Part shown: one piece after another, positions 8,975 to 16,608 of the stretch
Numbering within the stretch: position 1 is the stretch's first letter
Layout: every line of letters begins with the position of its first letter
Notes under the pieces: model-generated
What the model was told of the DNA's origin: nothing
What the model saw: the letters and a program-made list of their open reading frames with translations, nothing else
Database searches by the model: none
Translations under genes and position numbers: made by a program
Assembly (NCBI GenBank): GCA_017539025.1
Contig: JAFYHT010000050.1
Location: 1-64,000, forward strand
Length of the DNA stretch: 64,000 nt
Source: Erysipelotrichaceae bacterium
GTDB lineage: Bacteria > Bacillota_I > Bacilli_A > Erysipelotrichales > Erysipelotrichaceae
Direction: 5' to 3'

Positions 8975-9802
8975 TCAGTTAAGCGATCTGCCGTTCAAGG
9001 CGAAATTGGTCTGCACATATTTGACCAGATCCCTGATCGGCTTGCCGTTTGAATCTTTCCAGTCTCTTTCAGACAGTTTATTGAAATACCGGTAAAGATC
9101 ATCTTTGGAAGTATTCAGTTCGCCTCTTTTCATCTTCTCCATCAGCGAGTAAAATGCAGCGTACTGCTCGCCGTTCATCTTTCTGGTGACAGTCCAGGCA
9201 AGCTCTTCAGAGTCTACAGGGTCACTTGCAAAGGTACCGCAGATCATTCTCTGTACTCTGTTCTTGTTCTGGTCTATATCTATCTCTTCTCTGTTCTGTT
9301 CTATTCTGTTCTGTTCTTCTCTGTCGGACAAAGTCCGGACATTTTCGGACAATTGGCGGACATTGTCCGTCAAAGTGTCTTCAGCAGCGATCTCAGTGAC
9401 TACTTCAGGATCCATGGAACGTGCGATCCTTTTTCTCTCTGCATCCGCTGTCTCTGATCCGATCAGCTCCGGTACAGCGTTCAAAAGATATGCGTTCTCT
9501 GAACAGCCTTCCTCCAGCAGATTGTGCTTTCTGAGATAGGCGATCGTCATCATGACATTGTTTTCATCCTCATCGATGATCAAAGCTACTTCCTTTTCGA
9601 AAGTATCCTCGATCCCCTGATAGATGAACATCCCGCTGTTGGTGATCGTCTTGAGCATCATCTTCAGATAGATGATGGTGTAGGTATCACCGCCGGCAAG
9701 CTTTCTCAGTTTTCTGATCTCCGGGCTTTCAAAGAAATCTGCCTTCAGTCTCATCCAGTAGTATCTCTTCGACCCGGATCTTGTTCTTTTTTCATTCTCC
9801 AT
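8975..9802 (-). CDS. Replication initiator with phage replisome organizer N-terminal domain
   Basis: 275 residues. The N-terminus KRYYWMRLKADFFESPE followed by RKLRKLAGGDTYTIIYLKMM is the signature of the phage replisome organizer N domain, a winged-helix DNA-binding fold of phage and plasmid initiators. A variable polar linker (about 130-185) carries the repeated NVRxLS pattern, followed by a DnaD-like C-terminal segment ending near YVQTNFALNGRSLN. The DNA of the linker contains phased CGGACA repeats, so the origin may lie in the gene. GGAGC precedes the ATG. It heads the rep-DUF3970-parA-parB operon. Confidence 0.85.
   Translation of the reverse strand: MENEKRTRSGSKRYYWMRLKADFFESPEIRKLRKLAGGDTYTIIYLKMMLKTITNSGMFIYQGIEDTFEKEVALIIDEDENNVMMTIAYLRKHNLLEEGCSENAYLLNAVPELIGSETADAERKRIARSMDPEVVTEIAAEDTLTDNVRQLSENVRTLSDREEQNRIEQNREEIDIDQNKNRVQRMICGTFASDPVDSEELAWTVTRKMNGEQYAAFYSLMEKMKRGELNTSKDDLYRYFNKLSERDWKDSNGKPIRDLVKYVQTNFALNGRSLN
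9325..9362. repeat. Four CGGACA repeats phased by one helical turn inside rep
   Basis: CGGACA occurs at 9325, 9336, 9346 and 9357, with spacings of 11, 10 and 11 bases, so all copies face the same side of the helix. An inverted TGTCCG lies at 9364-9369. A polypyrimidine run of TTCTGTTC-like repeats lies directly beside it (about 9250-9320). This is the layout of an iteron cluster with a melting/strand-bias region, embedded in the linker of the initiator gene. Confidence 0.55.
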
Positions 9803-9837
9803 ACGGCTCTGCTCCTTCCTGTTTTGTTCTTTGACAT

Positions 9838-9871
9838 AAAAAGCGTCTCCAAATATATTTCGAAGACGCTT
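9838..9871 (-). terminator. Attenuator-like hairpin in the rep leader
   Basis: On the minus strand AAGCGTCT and AGACGCTT form an eight-base stem with a 15-base loop, followed directly by TTT. It lies 36 bases before the rep ATG, upstream of its ribosome site. Transcription of rep would have to pass through it, as in plasmids controlled by attenuation. Confidence 0.5.
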
Positions 9872-9884
9872 AACTTGGTTTTTC

Positions 9885-9904
9885 TGATACGTTTGTGATA
9901 CGTT
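9885..9904. repeat. Two tandem TGATACGTT repeats, 11 bases apart
   Basis: TGATACGTT occurs at 9885 and 9896, one helical turn apart, upstream of the rep leader hairpin. It may be an autoregulatory or promoter-control site of the replication gene. Confidence 0.4.
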
Positions 9905-9967
9905 ACCGCTTAATCAATATCTGTTTTTATCATTTTTCCTAAATGATACAAAATACTGATATTAACG

Positions 9968-9993
9968 AAAGCCCTTATTTATAAGGGTTTTAT
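9968..9993. terminator. Bidirectional hairpin at the island edge
   Basis: CCCTTAT and ATAAGGG form a perfect stem flanked by A and T runs, giving terminator structure on both strands. Confidence 0.55.
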
Positions 9994-10078
9994 GAACATC
10001 GTCAATTTTGCTCGATAGAACTTATCATTCTGGTTTCTTCTTAAAAGTCTCCCGTACGCACCGCCATTAAGGTAAGAG

Positions 10079-10104
10079 AAAGCCGTAGGAATACGGCTTT
10101 TTTC
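10079..10104 (+). terminator. Rho-independent terminator, plus strand
   Basis: AGCCGTA, GGAA loop, TACGGCT and six T form a good terminator. No plus-strand gene precedes it in the window, so it may have served a gene displaced by the island insertion. Confidence 0.65.
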
Positions 10105-10194
10105 TTGTTCTTAACATCTTAAACAGCGCTAGATAACATGACAATGATGTGTTTCAAATACTATGAAAACAAATAACGCAAAATGAGCTACCAA

Positions 10195-10222
10195 AAACTG
10201 CAACGATCCTGTTGCAGTTTTA
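10195..10222 (-). terminator. Terminator of the serine operon
   Basis: AAACTGCAAC, six-base loop, GTTGCAGTTT. It lies just beyond the stop of the last operon gene and works on the minus strand. Confidence 0.65.
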
Positions 10223-10227
10223 ATGTT

Positions 10228-10836
10228 CTATTCTTTACCGGCGAATACGTCGTCACAATATCGATTCCAGCTGATCTCATATTCTTCATGTGACAGAAGG
10301 ACCATGTCGGATGGTTTATAGATATTCCTTTTCCTTGCTTCATTCACAAATTTCCATACCCAGTCATCTGATTCAACAAGAACGGCATTCGAAAAAGAAT
10401 AGCCCTTCTGTAATGCCAGATAAAGGCGCGTATGTCCATCCAGACAGATATATCTGTCATTCCATGGCATGGCCTGTATGATGATATCCTTTTCATCATG
10501 AATGAACGAAGATACAGCTTCCTCTTTTTCTATATCTATATAAAACTGCGAAGGCTGTATCTTTTCGATTTCGATCTTTACGATATCGGGGCGAGGATAC
10601 TCTTCGATCAGTTTTCTTTCTTCATCATAAAAGAATATGATGTGTGGCGCATGAAAACGGAAATACTCGATCAGTTCATGAAAAAAGGCCGCATCCTTTC
10701 CCCGGACTACGGCACTGTCTTTGTCTGTGATTTCTATTTCATATGGTTCATCATCGATCAGATAAGCACCGTGCTGAAAAAGTGTTTTCTGAGAAAACCT
10801 GTCATCACAGTACGCATCGATCCTTCTGATTTCCAT
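10228..10836 (-). CDS. ParB/sulfiredoxin-fold protein in the serine operon, candidate serine kinase-like enzyme
   Basis: 202 residues. The C-terminal half has the ParB/Srx arrangement: IEIEKIQPSQFYID (a docking strand and loop) followed by ICLDGHTRLYLALQKGY, the DGHxR nucleotide-binding motif. There is no helix-turn-helix, so it is not a partition protein. Known enzymes of this fold include SerK and SbnI, which phosphorylate free serine. The gene lies five bases after serA in a four-gene operon with serC and a phosphatase. I infer a role in phosphoserine/serine interconversion or sensing; this is not shown by the sequence. The N-terminal half (about 1-90) I do not recognise. Confidence 0.55.
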   Translation of the reverse strand: MEIRRIDAYCDDRFSQKTLFQHGAYLIDDEPYEIEITDKDSAVVRGKDAAFFHELIEYFRFHAPHIIFFYDEERKLIEEYPRPDIVKIEIEKIQPSQFYIDIEKEEAVSSFIHDEKDIIIQAMPWNDRYICLDGHTRLYLALQKGYSFSNAVLVESDDWVWKFVNEARKRNIYKPSDMVLLSHEEYEISWNRYCDDVFAGKE

Positions 10837-10841
10837 ATCTT

Positions 10842-11990
10842 TTATTCGATCACTCTGACTCTGATGATGTTTTCCACTTCGTTCAGAGCCTTCTTATCAA
10901 CATCCGAATTGGTATCGATCATCGTATAGGCGATATCTCCCCTTGCCTTGTTGACGAGGTTTTCGATATTGATCCCGTTATTACCGATGATACTGGTGAG
11001 TTTTGCCAACATGTTAGGCACATTCTTATGAATGATGCAGATACGATGAGAAGTGCTTCTCGGCTCGGAGACGGAAGGAAGATTTACCGAATTGGAGATA
11101 TTTCCGTTTTCCAGATAATCTCTTAATTCTCTTACTGCCATCTTGGCACAGTTTTCTTCCGATTCGGGAGTAGAAGCTCCCAGATGCGGGAAGCAGACCG
11201 TATTGTTTGCATGTACCAGATCATATGAACCGAAATCGGTGACATATCTGGCGATCTTGCCTTCGTTCAAAGCTTCGATCAGATCTTTTTCATCGACCAG
11301 TTCTCCTCTGGCCAGATTGACGATCCTGACTCCTTGTTTCATCAGCGAAATGGAATCCTTATTGATCATCCCCTTTGTCTGATCATTTGCCGGAATATGA
11401 AGAGTGATATAATCACATTCCGCAAACAGTTCATTGAGATTGGTGACATGTCTTACCCACTTGGATAAGGACCAGGCGGAATTGACGGAAATAAACGGAT
11501 CATAACCATAGACTTCCATGCCAAGTTTTACGGCATCATTGGCTACCAGGACACCGATCGCACCCAAACCGATGACACCTAACTTCTTTCCGGTGATCTC
11601 CGGTCCGATAAAAGCATTCTTGCCCTTTTCTACTGTCTTTGAAAAATCACAATCTTCACTTAAGCCCTGCGCAAAAGTGATCCCGTTCTTGATATCTCTG
11701 CTTGCCATGAAAAGCGAACAAAGCACAAGTTCCTTGACCGCATTGGCATTGGCACCAGGTGTATTGAATACGGCAATACCCTGTTCACTGCATCTGTCGA
11801 TCGGGATATTGTTGACACCGGCTCCAGCTCTGGCGATCGCCAGAAGAGAAGACGAAAAAGGATAATCATGAAGAGAAGCACTCCTGACTAGGATCGCATC
11901 TTCATCTGTCATTTCCTCATTGTATTCATATCTGTCATCAAACAGCTCAAGACTGTTTTCATCGATCCTGTTGGCTAACTTTATCTTCAT
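10842..11990 (-). CDS. serA: D-3-phosphoglycerate dehydrogenase SerA
   Basis: First step of serine synthesis: oxidises 3-phosphoglycerate to 3-phosphohydroxypyruvate with NAD. 382 residues, the short type with one C-terminal ACT domain. The NAD motif GLGAIG is at 141-146, the catalytic arginine near RGE 228-230 and the catalytic histidine in PHLGAST at 269. The ACT domain begins near residue 310 (RICIIHKNVPNMLAKLTSI) and probably senses serine. The start overlaps the serC stop by one base. Substrate phosphoglycerate comes from the glycolytic enzymes encoded at 43.7-47 kb. Confidence 0.93.
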   Translation of the reverse strand: MKIKLANRIDENSLELFDDRYEYNEEMTDEDAILVRSASLHDYPFSSSLLAIARAGAGVNNIPIDRCSEQGIAVFNTPGANANAVKELVLCSLFMASRDIKNGITFAQGLSEDCDFSKTVEKGKNAFIGPEITGKKLGVIGLGAIGVLVANDAVKLGMEVYGYDPFISVNSAWSLSKWVRHVTNLNELFAECDYITLHIPANDQTKGMINKDSISLMKQGVRIVNLARGELVDEKDLIEALNEGKIARYVTDFGSYDLVHANNTVCFPHLGASTPESEENCAKMAVRELRDYLENGNISNSVNLPSVSEPRSTSHRICIIHKNVPNMLAKLTSIIGNNGINIENLVNKARGDIAYTMIDTNSDVDKKALNEVENIIRVRVIE

Positions 11991-13072
11991 CAGGCATTCT
12001 CCTTCGCAAATTCTTCCATAAACGAGATCAGTTTTTCGACACCCTCTATCGGCATTGCATTATAGATAGAAGCTCTGATGCCGCCGACAAGTCTGTGTCC
12101 CTTGAGGTTGCACAGACCCTGTTCAGTTGCCTTCTTTGCGAAAGCGGCATCCATATCTTCACTCGGTGTCGTGAAAGTGACATTCATCAAAGAACGGCTT
12201 CCCTTTTCCGCGTGTGGGATATAGAACGACTGATGATCCAGATAATCGTAAAGCAGTTTTGCCTTGGCGATATTCCTTTCTTCGATCTCTTTGATCCCGC
12301 CGATCTCTTCGATCCACTTGAGTACTTTTCCAAGAACATAGATCGGATAAGTCGGTGGCGTGTTCAACATCGAATCATTCTTCAAAGTCAGATCATATGC
12401 CATGACCTGCGGAGTCTTTGGATCATGATCAGAAATCAGATCTTTTCTGATGATCACGACAGCGATACCGGCAATACCGATATTCTTCTGTGCACCGGCA
12501 TAGATCAGACCGAATTCCTTTACATCGATCTTTCTGGAAAGGATATCGGAACTCATATCGACGACTAATGGGATATCTCCAGTATCCGGGAATGTCTTCC
12601 ATTCCGTTCCATAGATCGTATTATTGGCACAGAGATGGACATAATCGATGTCATCTGAGAAACTCAATTCATCAGCTGACGGGATATGAGAGTAGTTATT
12701 CTCCTTGCCGTCATATATGATATTGACCTCTCCGTATTTGGATGCTTCCTGAGCAGCTTTTTTGGAGAAGTTTCCGGTGATGATGTAATCGGCTTTCTTC
12801 TTTTTCATCAGGTTCATCGGAACAGCCGCAAACTGTCCGGTCGCACCTCCATGCATGAAAAAGATCTCATATTCTTCCGGGATCTCCATGATCCTTCTCA
12901 ATCTGCCTTTGGCTTCATTAAAGATCTCCATATATTCTTTGGAACGATGGGACATCTCCATGACTGCCATGCCTGAGCCATTGTAGTTAAAAAACTCATC
13001 GTGAAGTTCATTCAGCACCTCATCCGCCAACATCGACGGACCGGCTGCAAAGTTATATACTCTATCTTTCAT
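11990..13072 (-). CDS. serC: Phosphoserine aminotransferase SerC
   Basis: PLP enzyme converting 3-phosphohydroxypyruvate and glutamate to O-phosphoserine. 360 residues, standard length. The N-terminus NFAAGPSMLADEVL is characteristic. The PLP lysine is K196 in YAGAQKNIGIAG, and SHRSKEY contributes the phosphate-binding part. The C-terminal GGIRASIYNAMP motif is present. The ATG lies inside the 3' end of the ASCH-PHP gene (11-base overlap), and the stop overlaps serA, so translation of the operon is coupled throughout. Confidence 0.95.
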   Translation of the reverse strand: MKDRVYNFAAGPSMLADEVLNELHDEFFNYNGSGMAVMEMSHRSKEYMEIFNEAKGRLRRIMEIPEEYEIFFMHGGATGQFAAVPMNLMKKKKADYIITGNFSKKAAQEASKYGEVNIIYDGKENNYSHIPSADELSFSDDIDYVHLCANNTIYGTEWKTFPDTGDIPLVVDMSSDILSRKIDVKEFGLIYAGAQKNIGIAGIAVVIIRKDLISDHDPKTPQVMAYDLTLKNDSMLNTPPTYPIYVLGKVLKWIEEIGGIKEIEERNIAKAKLLYDYLDHQSFYIPHAEKGSRSLMNVTFTTPSEDMDAAFAKKATEQGLCNLKGHRLVGGIRASIYNAMPIEGVEKLISFMEEFAKENA

Positions 13073-14210
13073 AATGTCCCCTTCTGTTTCTTAAAGTTGC
13101 TTCATAGATCAGAGTTCCGACATCAGATGGTTTATGTGCATCGGAAGCCGTGATCATCTTGACTTTCTTTTCTTTGAATATCCTTAACATCTCATCAGCG
13201 ATCCCCAGATCATCATGATGATAGCGGTATTTGATTCCGGTATTGTTTTCCGCATACATATCTTTCTCAAGAAGCGCATCAGCGATCTTTTCATATGTTT
13301 CCTTGAGATCATATCCCGGATCGATGCCAAACAGCTTGATCTGGTCCGGATGAGCCAGTCTGTCAAATAAAGAAGAATTGATCAGCGATAAGACTTCTTC
13401 ATAGTAACGGCGGTAGATCTCGCCCGCATCTTTTTTATCCCATAAGAGTTCTTTTGAGAAAGACATATCGTAAAGGATGCTGTCAGTGCTGTGGATTGCA
13501 CCGGTGATAAAGTCCAGTTTCAGATCCTTCAGGATCTGTTTCAGTAACGATTCCGTATTGGATGTATAACAGACTTCAAGTCCGAATTTCACTTTGATCG
13601 GAAGATCTTTCTTCCTGACTTCTTCGATCAGTCTGTAATAGTCTTCTAAGGTATTGCAGAACTTTGTCTTCTGATTGAGCCAGACATCCTGCTGCTCGTA
13701 TTTTCTCAGATGTTCATAACAGCCTTTGAATTCCACGAAACGGTGACTGTGATCAAGGATATCGATCTCATCAAGTCCTTTATCAAAAGCTTCCTTCACA
13801 AAATCCATGACATAATCAACCGTCAATGGACCGTATTCCAGATGCATATGGCCATCTATGAGATAAGGTTTTTCCAGTTTTCTGATCCTGATGCCAAGAA
13901 CACCATATCTTTCAACTTCTTCCTGACTGTAATATTCATACATGTCTTTTGGATCGGCGATCTCATCTGCCTGATAACCCATTTCTTCTTTGGAATAATG
14001 CTGATAGAGTTCTTCAAAACTATCATAGGCATGAAGATCGATGACTTCGCATCTGATGATGTCATATTCATCATTCAGAGAATGGAAAAAGATCTGATCT
14101 CCTATCCTGATCTTCCTTCTTTTTTCATCATTGAGCCGAAGTTCAACTGTTTTACTCCCATCAGCGATCATCGCAAACGGAATTTCGTTCAGTTTCATGT
14201 CAAAGTGCAT
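13062..14210 (-). CDS. ASCH domain-PHP phosphoesterase fusion, candidate phosphoserine phosphatase
   Basis: 382 residues in two domains. Residues 1-110 are an ASCH domain (KTVELRLNDEKRRKIRIGDQ is its usual signature, a putative RNA- or nucleotide-binding fold). Residues 117-382 are a PHP metallophosphatase of the histidinol-phosphatase type, with metal motifs DGHMH (119-123), DHSHRF, GLEVC, GAIHSTD, AENNTG and SDAHKPSDVG all present. It is the first gene of an operon with serC and serA and overlaps serC by 11 bases. No SerB-type HAD phosphatase lies here. I infer that the PHP domain hydrolyses phosphoserine; histidinol phosphate is the alternative substrate, but no his genes are near. AGAGG precedes the ATG. 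Confidence 0.7.
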   Translation of the reverse strand: MHFDMKLNEIPFAMIADGSKTVELRLNDEKRRKIRIGDQIFFHSLNDEYDIIRCEVIDLHAYDSFEELYQHYSKEEMGYQADEIADPKDMYEYYSQEEVERYGVLGIRIRKLEKPYLIDGHMHLEYGPLTVDYVMDFVKEAFDKGLDEIDILDHSHRFVEFKGCYEHLRKYEQQDVWLNQKTKFCNTLEDYYRLIEEVRKKDLPIKVKFGLEVCYTSNTESLLKQILKDLKLDFITGAIHSTDSILYDMSFSKELLWDKKDAGEIYRRYYEEVLSLINSSLFDRLAHPDQIKLFGIDPGYDLKETYEKIADALLEKDMYAENNTGIKYRYHHDDLGIADEMLRIFKEKKVKMITASDAHKPSDVGTLIYEATLRNRRGHYER

Positions 14211-14331
14211 TCAAAAACCTCTTTCATACATCTTAACGCAAAAAGCATATCTTTTCATCGCAAAAAGCCTTTCTCATTCTTTGAAGAGCCGTTAAGCGCT
14301 TTCATTTTGTGTTAGAATAAATATTAGTTAT

Positions 14332-15186
14332 ATGCCTACTACGTATGCGCACTGGCGTTTCGGATGTGACTGCATCGAAACGCTTCCTGAAGATCTAAAA
14401 AACGTGATACAGAAAAACCGCGAACTCTTCGATCTCGGTGTCCATGGTCCCGATATTTTTTTCTATGATTTGAAGCGTCCGGAACTATTTGACTTCGGTT
14501 CAAAGATGCATCGTCAAAGCGGAAGAACTTTCTTTGAATCGGCGATCAGAACATATCAGAGCTACGATGATCGAAAAGATGCGATGCTGGCATATATGCT
14601 GGGGTTCCTGTCTCACTTTGTACTGGACTCTCAGACTCATGGTTATGTCAATCGTAAGGATAAACTGAGTCCTTCATTGTCCCACAACAAGATCGAAAGC
14701 GAATATGACGGGCACCTGATCAGAAAAGACGGTCTGAAAGTAGCCAAGGCAAACAGAGCGAAGTCGTTGAAACCTGATGCTGATAAGGCAAAGATCATCG
14801 CAAGATTCTTCCCGTATGATGAAAAAGCGGTGCTCAGGACGATCAAAGGACAGCTTCTTGTCATCAGCGGTCTGTATTGCCGGACCGATCTCAAACGCAA
14901 AGCCCTGGCAGCGATATTAGAAAAAATGGGAAAATTCGATTACCGCGATCTCATCGTTCAGAAAACGGAACTTGATCTGTGCAAAGATTCCAACCTCAGG
15001 CTTGACAAGCTGATGGCATACGCCTTGGAAACCTATCCTGTTCTGGCGGATAGCCTCATGAACTCACTCAGAACCGGAAGCCTGTTATGCGATTATTTCG
15101 ATCATGATTATGATCCGGATATCGAATCCATCCCGATCTTATCCTACGAAGAAGAACAGGACTACGTTCCTGAAAAGATAGTTTAA
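14332..15186 (+). CDS. Zinc-dependent phospholipase C-like protein
   Basis: 284 residues. The N-terminus MPTTYAHWRFG plus FDLGVHGPDIFFY and FLSHFVLDSQTHGYV are typical of the zn_dep_PLPC family (PF00882), with the His/Asp residues of the trinuclear zinc site recognisable. There is no signal peptide, unlike secreted bacterial phospholipases, so it is probably cytoplasmic and its substrate is unknown. A TAGAAT box lies 13 bases before the ATG and no ribosome site is visible, suggesting a very short leader. It is followed by an MFS gene 17 bases downstream with its own AAGGAG site; the two are probably one transcript. Confidence 0.75.
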   Translation: MPTTYAHWRFGCDCIETLPEDLKNVIQKNRELFDLGVHGPDIFFYDLKRPELFDFGSKMHRQSGRTFFESAIRTYQSYDDRKDAMLAYMLGFLSHFVLDSQTHGYVNRKDKLSPSLSHNKIESEYDGHLIRKDGLKVAKANRAKSLKPDADKAKIIARFFPYDEKAVLRTIKGQLLVISGLYCRTDLKRKALAAILEKMGKFDYRDLIVQKTELDLCKDSNLRLDKLMAYALETYPVLADSLMNSLRTGSLLCDYFDHDYDPDIESIPILSYEEEQDYVPEKIV

Positions 15187-15203
15187 TTTAAGGAGATAAA
15201 TTT

Positions 15204-16562
15204 ATGAACGGCTTATTCAAGAAGCTCAATGAATCAAAGGTCTTCAAAGACCTGACACCACAGGAATTCTCCTGGGTGCTCTACGATGTCGGCAACTCGG
15301 CATTCACGATGCTTGGATGTTCGCTGATCCCGATCTGGTTCAAATCACTGGCCATCGGTACGGAACCCGGCAAGATCTCAGGCGATAACGCCACAGCCTA
15401 TTGGGCTCTGGCAACCAGTATCGTCACTGTCATCGTCGCGTTGATCGGACCGATCTGCGGTGCGATCGCCGACCACAAAGACACCAAGAAGATCTTCTTC
15501 TCGACCTCTGTTGCGATCGGTGTCATCGGTTGTGTCATCAACGGCTTTGCGGGCAGCTGGCTCTTATTCCTGATCATCTACATCCTCACAAAGATCTCAT
15601 ATCAGGCATCACTGACTTTCTATGATTCCATGTTGAATGACGTTACGACCGATGAACGTTCCGATGCCGTATCGGCATATGGCTATGCCTGGGGCTATAT
15701 CGGTTCCTGCATTCCTTTCACAGTCGCTCTGATCGCCTATGTCTTAGGACCGGATATGATGAAGATGCTTCCTGGTACACTTTCCAGGATGATCGGTTTC
15801 GGTGTTACTGCCTTATGGTGGTGGATCGTTACTGTTCCTCTTCTGAAACATTACAAACAGATCAACTATGTCGAAGGTGAAAGAGGTGCGATCTCCAATG
15901 CCTTCAAGAAGATCTTTGCGACATTCGCAAGGATCGCATCACAGGATAAGAAAGTTCTTTACTTCCTGATCGCCTTCTTCCTTTATATCGATGGTGTCGG
16001 TACGATCATCGACAACTGCATCAACCTTGGTACAGACCTCGGTCTGAATACTGTCGGACAGGTCATCTTCTTGCTCCTGACACAGGTCGTCGCATGGATC
16101 GGTTCCCTTGTCTTCGCGAAACTGTCCAAGACGAAAGATACCGTTTCCCTGATCCAGATCTGTATCCTGGGATACACTGCCGTCTGTCTTTATGCCCTGA
16201 CTCTTCAGCATCTGTGGCAGTTTGCCATCATGGCATTCGGTGTCGGCTGCTTCCAGGGTTCTATCCAGTCGCTGTCAAGAAGCTATTACGCCAAGATCAT
16301 TCCTGATGAGAACTCAGGTGAATACTTCGGCATCTATGATATCTTCTCAAAAGGTGCTTCCTTCTTAGGATCATTCGTCATCTTCGTCGTCAAGAAGATC
16401 GGTATCAGAACCAACGGCGTCTTCAATATCTTTGGTGCAAGCATCAAATCGATCAACGTTGCTGTCGGATGCCTGGCTGCCTTCTTTATCCTCGGTCTCT
16501 TCTTCATCAAGGTCGCAGATAAACAACCTGTTTCCGAAGAAGCAAAGAAAGACATTCAATAA
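15204..16562 (+). CDS. UMF1/Atg22-like MFS transporter
   Basis: 452-residue integral membrane protein with about 12 predicted hydrophobic segments. The N-terminus QEFSWVLYDVGNSAFTM is the recurrent signature of the unknown major facilitator family 1, related to vacuolar amino acid effluxer Atg22. The substrate is not known for bacterial members; amino acid or small metabolite efflux is the usual suggestion. The ATG follows AAGGAGATAAATT. Transcription ends at the hairpin directly after the stop codon. Confidence 0.8.
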   Translation: MNGLFKKLNESKVFKDLTPQEFSWVLYDVGNSAFTMLGCSLIPIWFKSLAIGTEPGKISGDNATAYWALATSIVTVIVALIGPICGAIADHKDTKKIFFSTSVAIGVIGCVINGFAGSWLLFLIIYILTKISYQASLTFYDSMLNDVTTDERSDAVSAYGYAWGYIGSCIPFTVALIAYVLGPDMMKMLPGTLSRMIGFGVTALWWWIVTVPLLKHYKQINYVEGERGAISNAFKKIFATFARIASQDKKVLYFLIAFFLYIDGVGTIIDNCINLGTDLGLNTVGQVIFLLLTQVVAWIGSLVFAKLSKTKDTVSLIQICILGYTAVCLYALTLQHLWQFAIMAFGVGCFQGSIQSLSRSYYAKIIPDENSGEYFGIYDIFSKGASFLGSFVIFVVKKIGIRTNGVFNIFGASIKSINVAVGCLAAFFILGLFFIKVADKQPVSEEAKKDIQ

Positions 16563-16569
16563 ACATCAC

Positions 16570-16595
16570 GGTGAGCTTGAAGCTCACCTTTTTTT
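16570..16595 (+). terminator. Terminator after the MFS gene
   Basis: GGTGAGC, TTGAA, GCTCACC, then seven T. It lies eight bases past the stop and is followed at once by the mnmL promoter. Confidence 0.85.
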
Positions 16596-16596
16596 A

Positions 16597-16602
16597 TATA
16601 AT
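16597..16602 (+). promoter_or_regulatory. -10 box of mnmL (leaderless type)
   Basis: TATAAT, six bases, then ATG at 16609. With a normal +1 distance the transcript starts at or next to the A of ATG. Confidence 0.65.
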
Positions 16603-16608
16603 GGTCTT

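Larger units (their letters stand above)
9803..10227. other. Gene-free right edge of the accessory island
   Basis: About 425 bases with no credible gene. It contains the rep leader hairpin and tandem repeats, then three hairpins (9968-9993, 10081-10104, 10195-10222). The change from plasmid-type genes to the serine operon occurs here, so the element's right boundary should lie within this stretch. I could not identify a clean attachment repeat. Confidence 0.5.

Noticed and set aside
10041..10104. A tRNA 3'-end-like string (GTACGCACCGCCA) followed by a terminator, as a possible attachment remnant of the accessory island
   Set aside because: The T-arm does not fit: with GCCA as the end, the seven acceptor and five T-stem bases leave a T-loop lacking the conserved A in its place. 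The matching intact gene is not in the window. Kept only as the probable boundary area.
14211..14331. T-box or serine-responsive leader before the serine operon
   Set aside because: Only 121 bases to the divergent gene, with no T-box sequence or specifier hairpin.
16432..16608. N-terminal extension of the radical SAM frame
   Set aside because: It overlaps the MFS gene and runs through its terminator; the ATG at 16609 has a well-placed -10 box.
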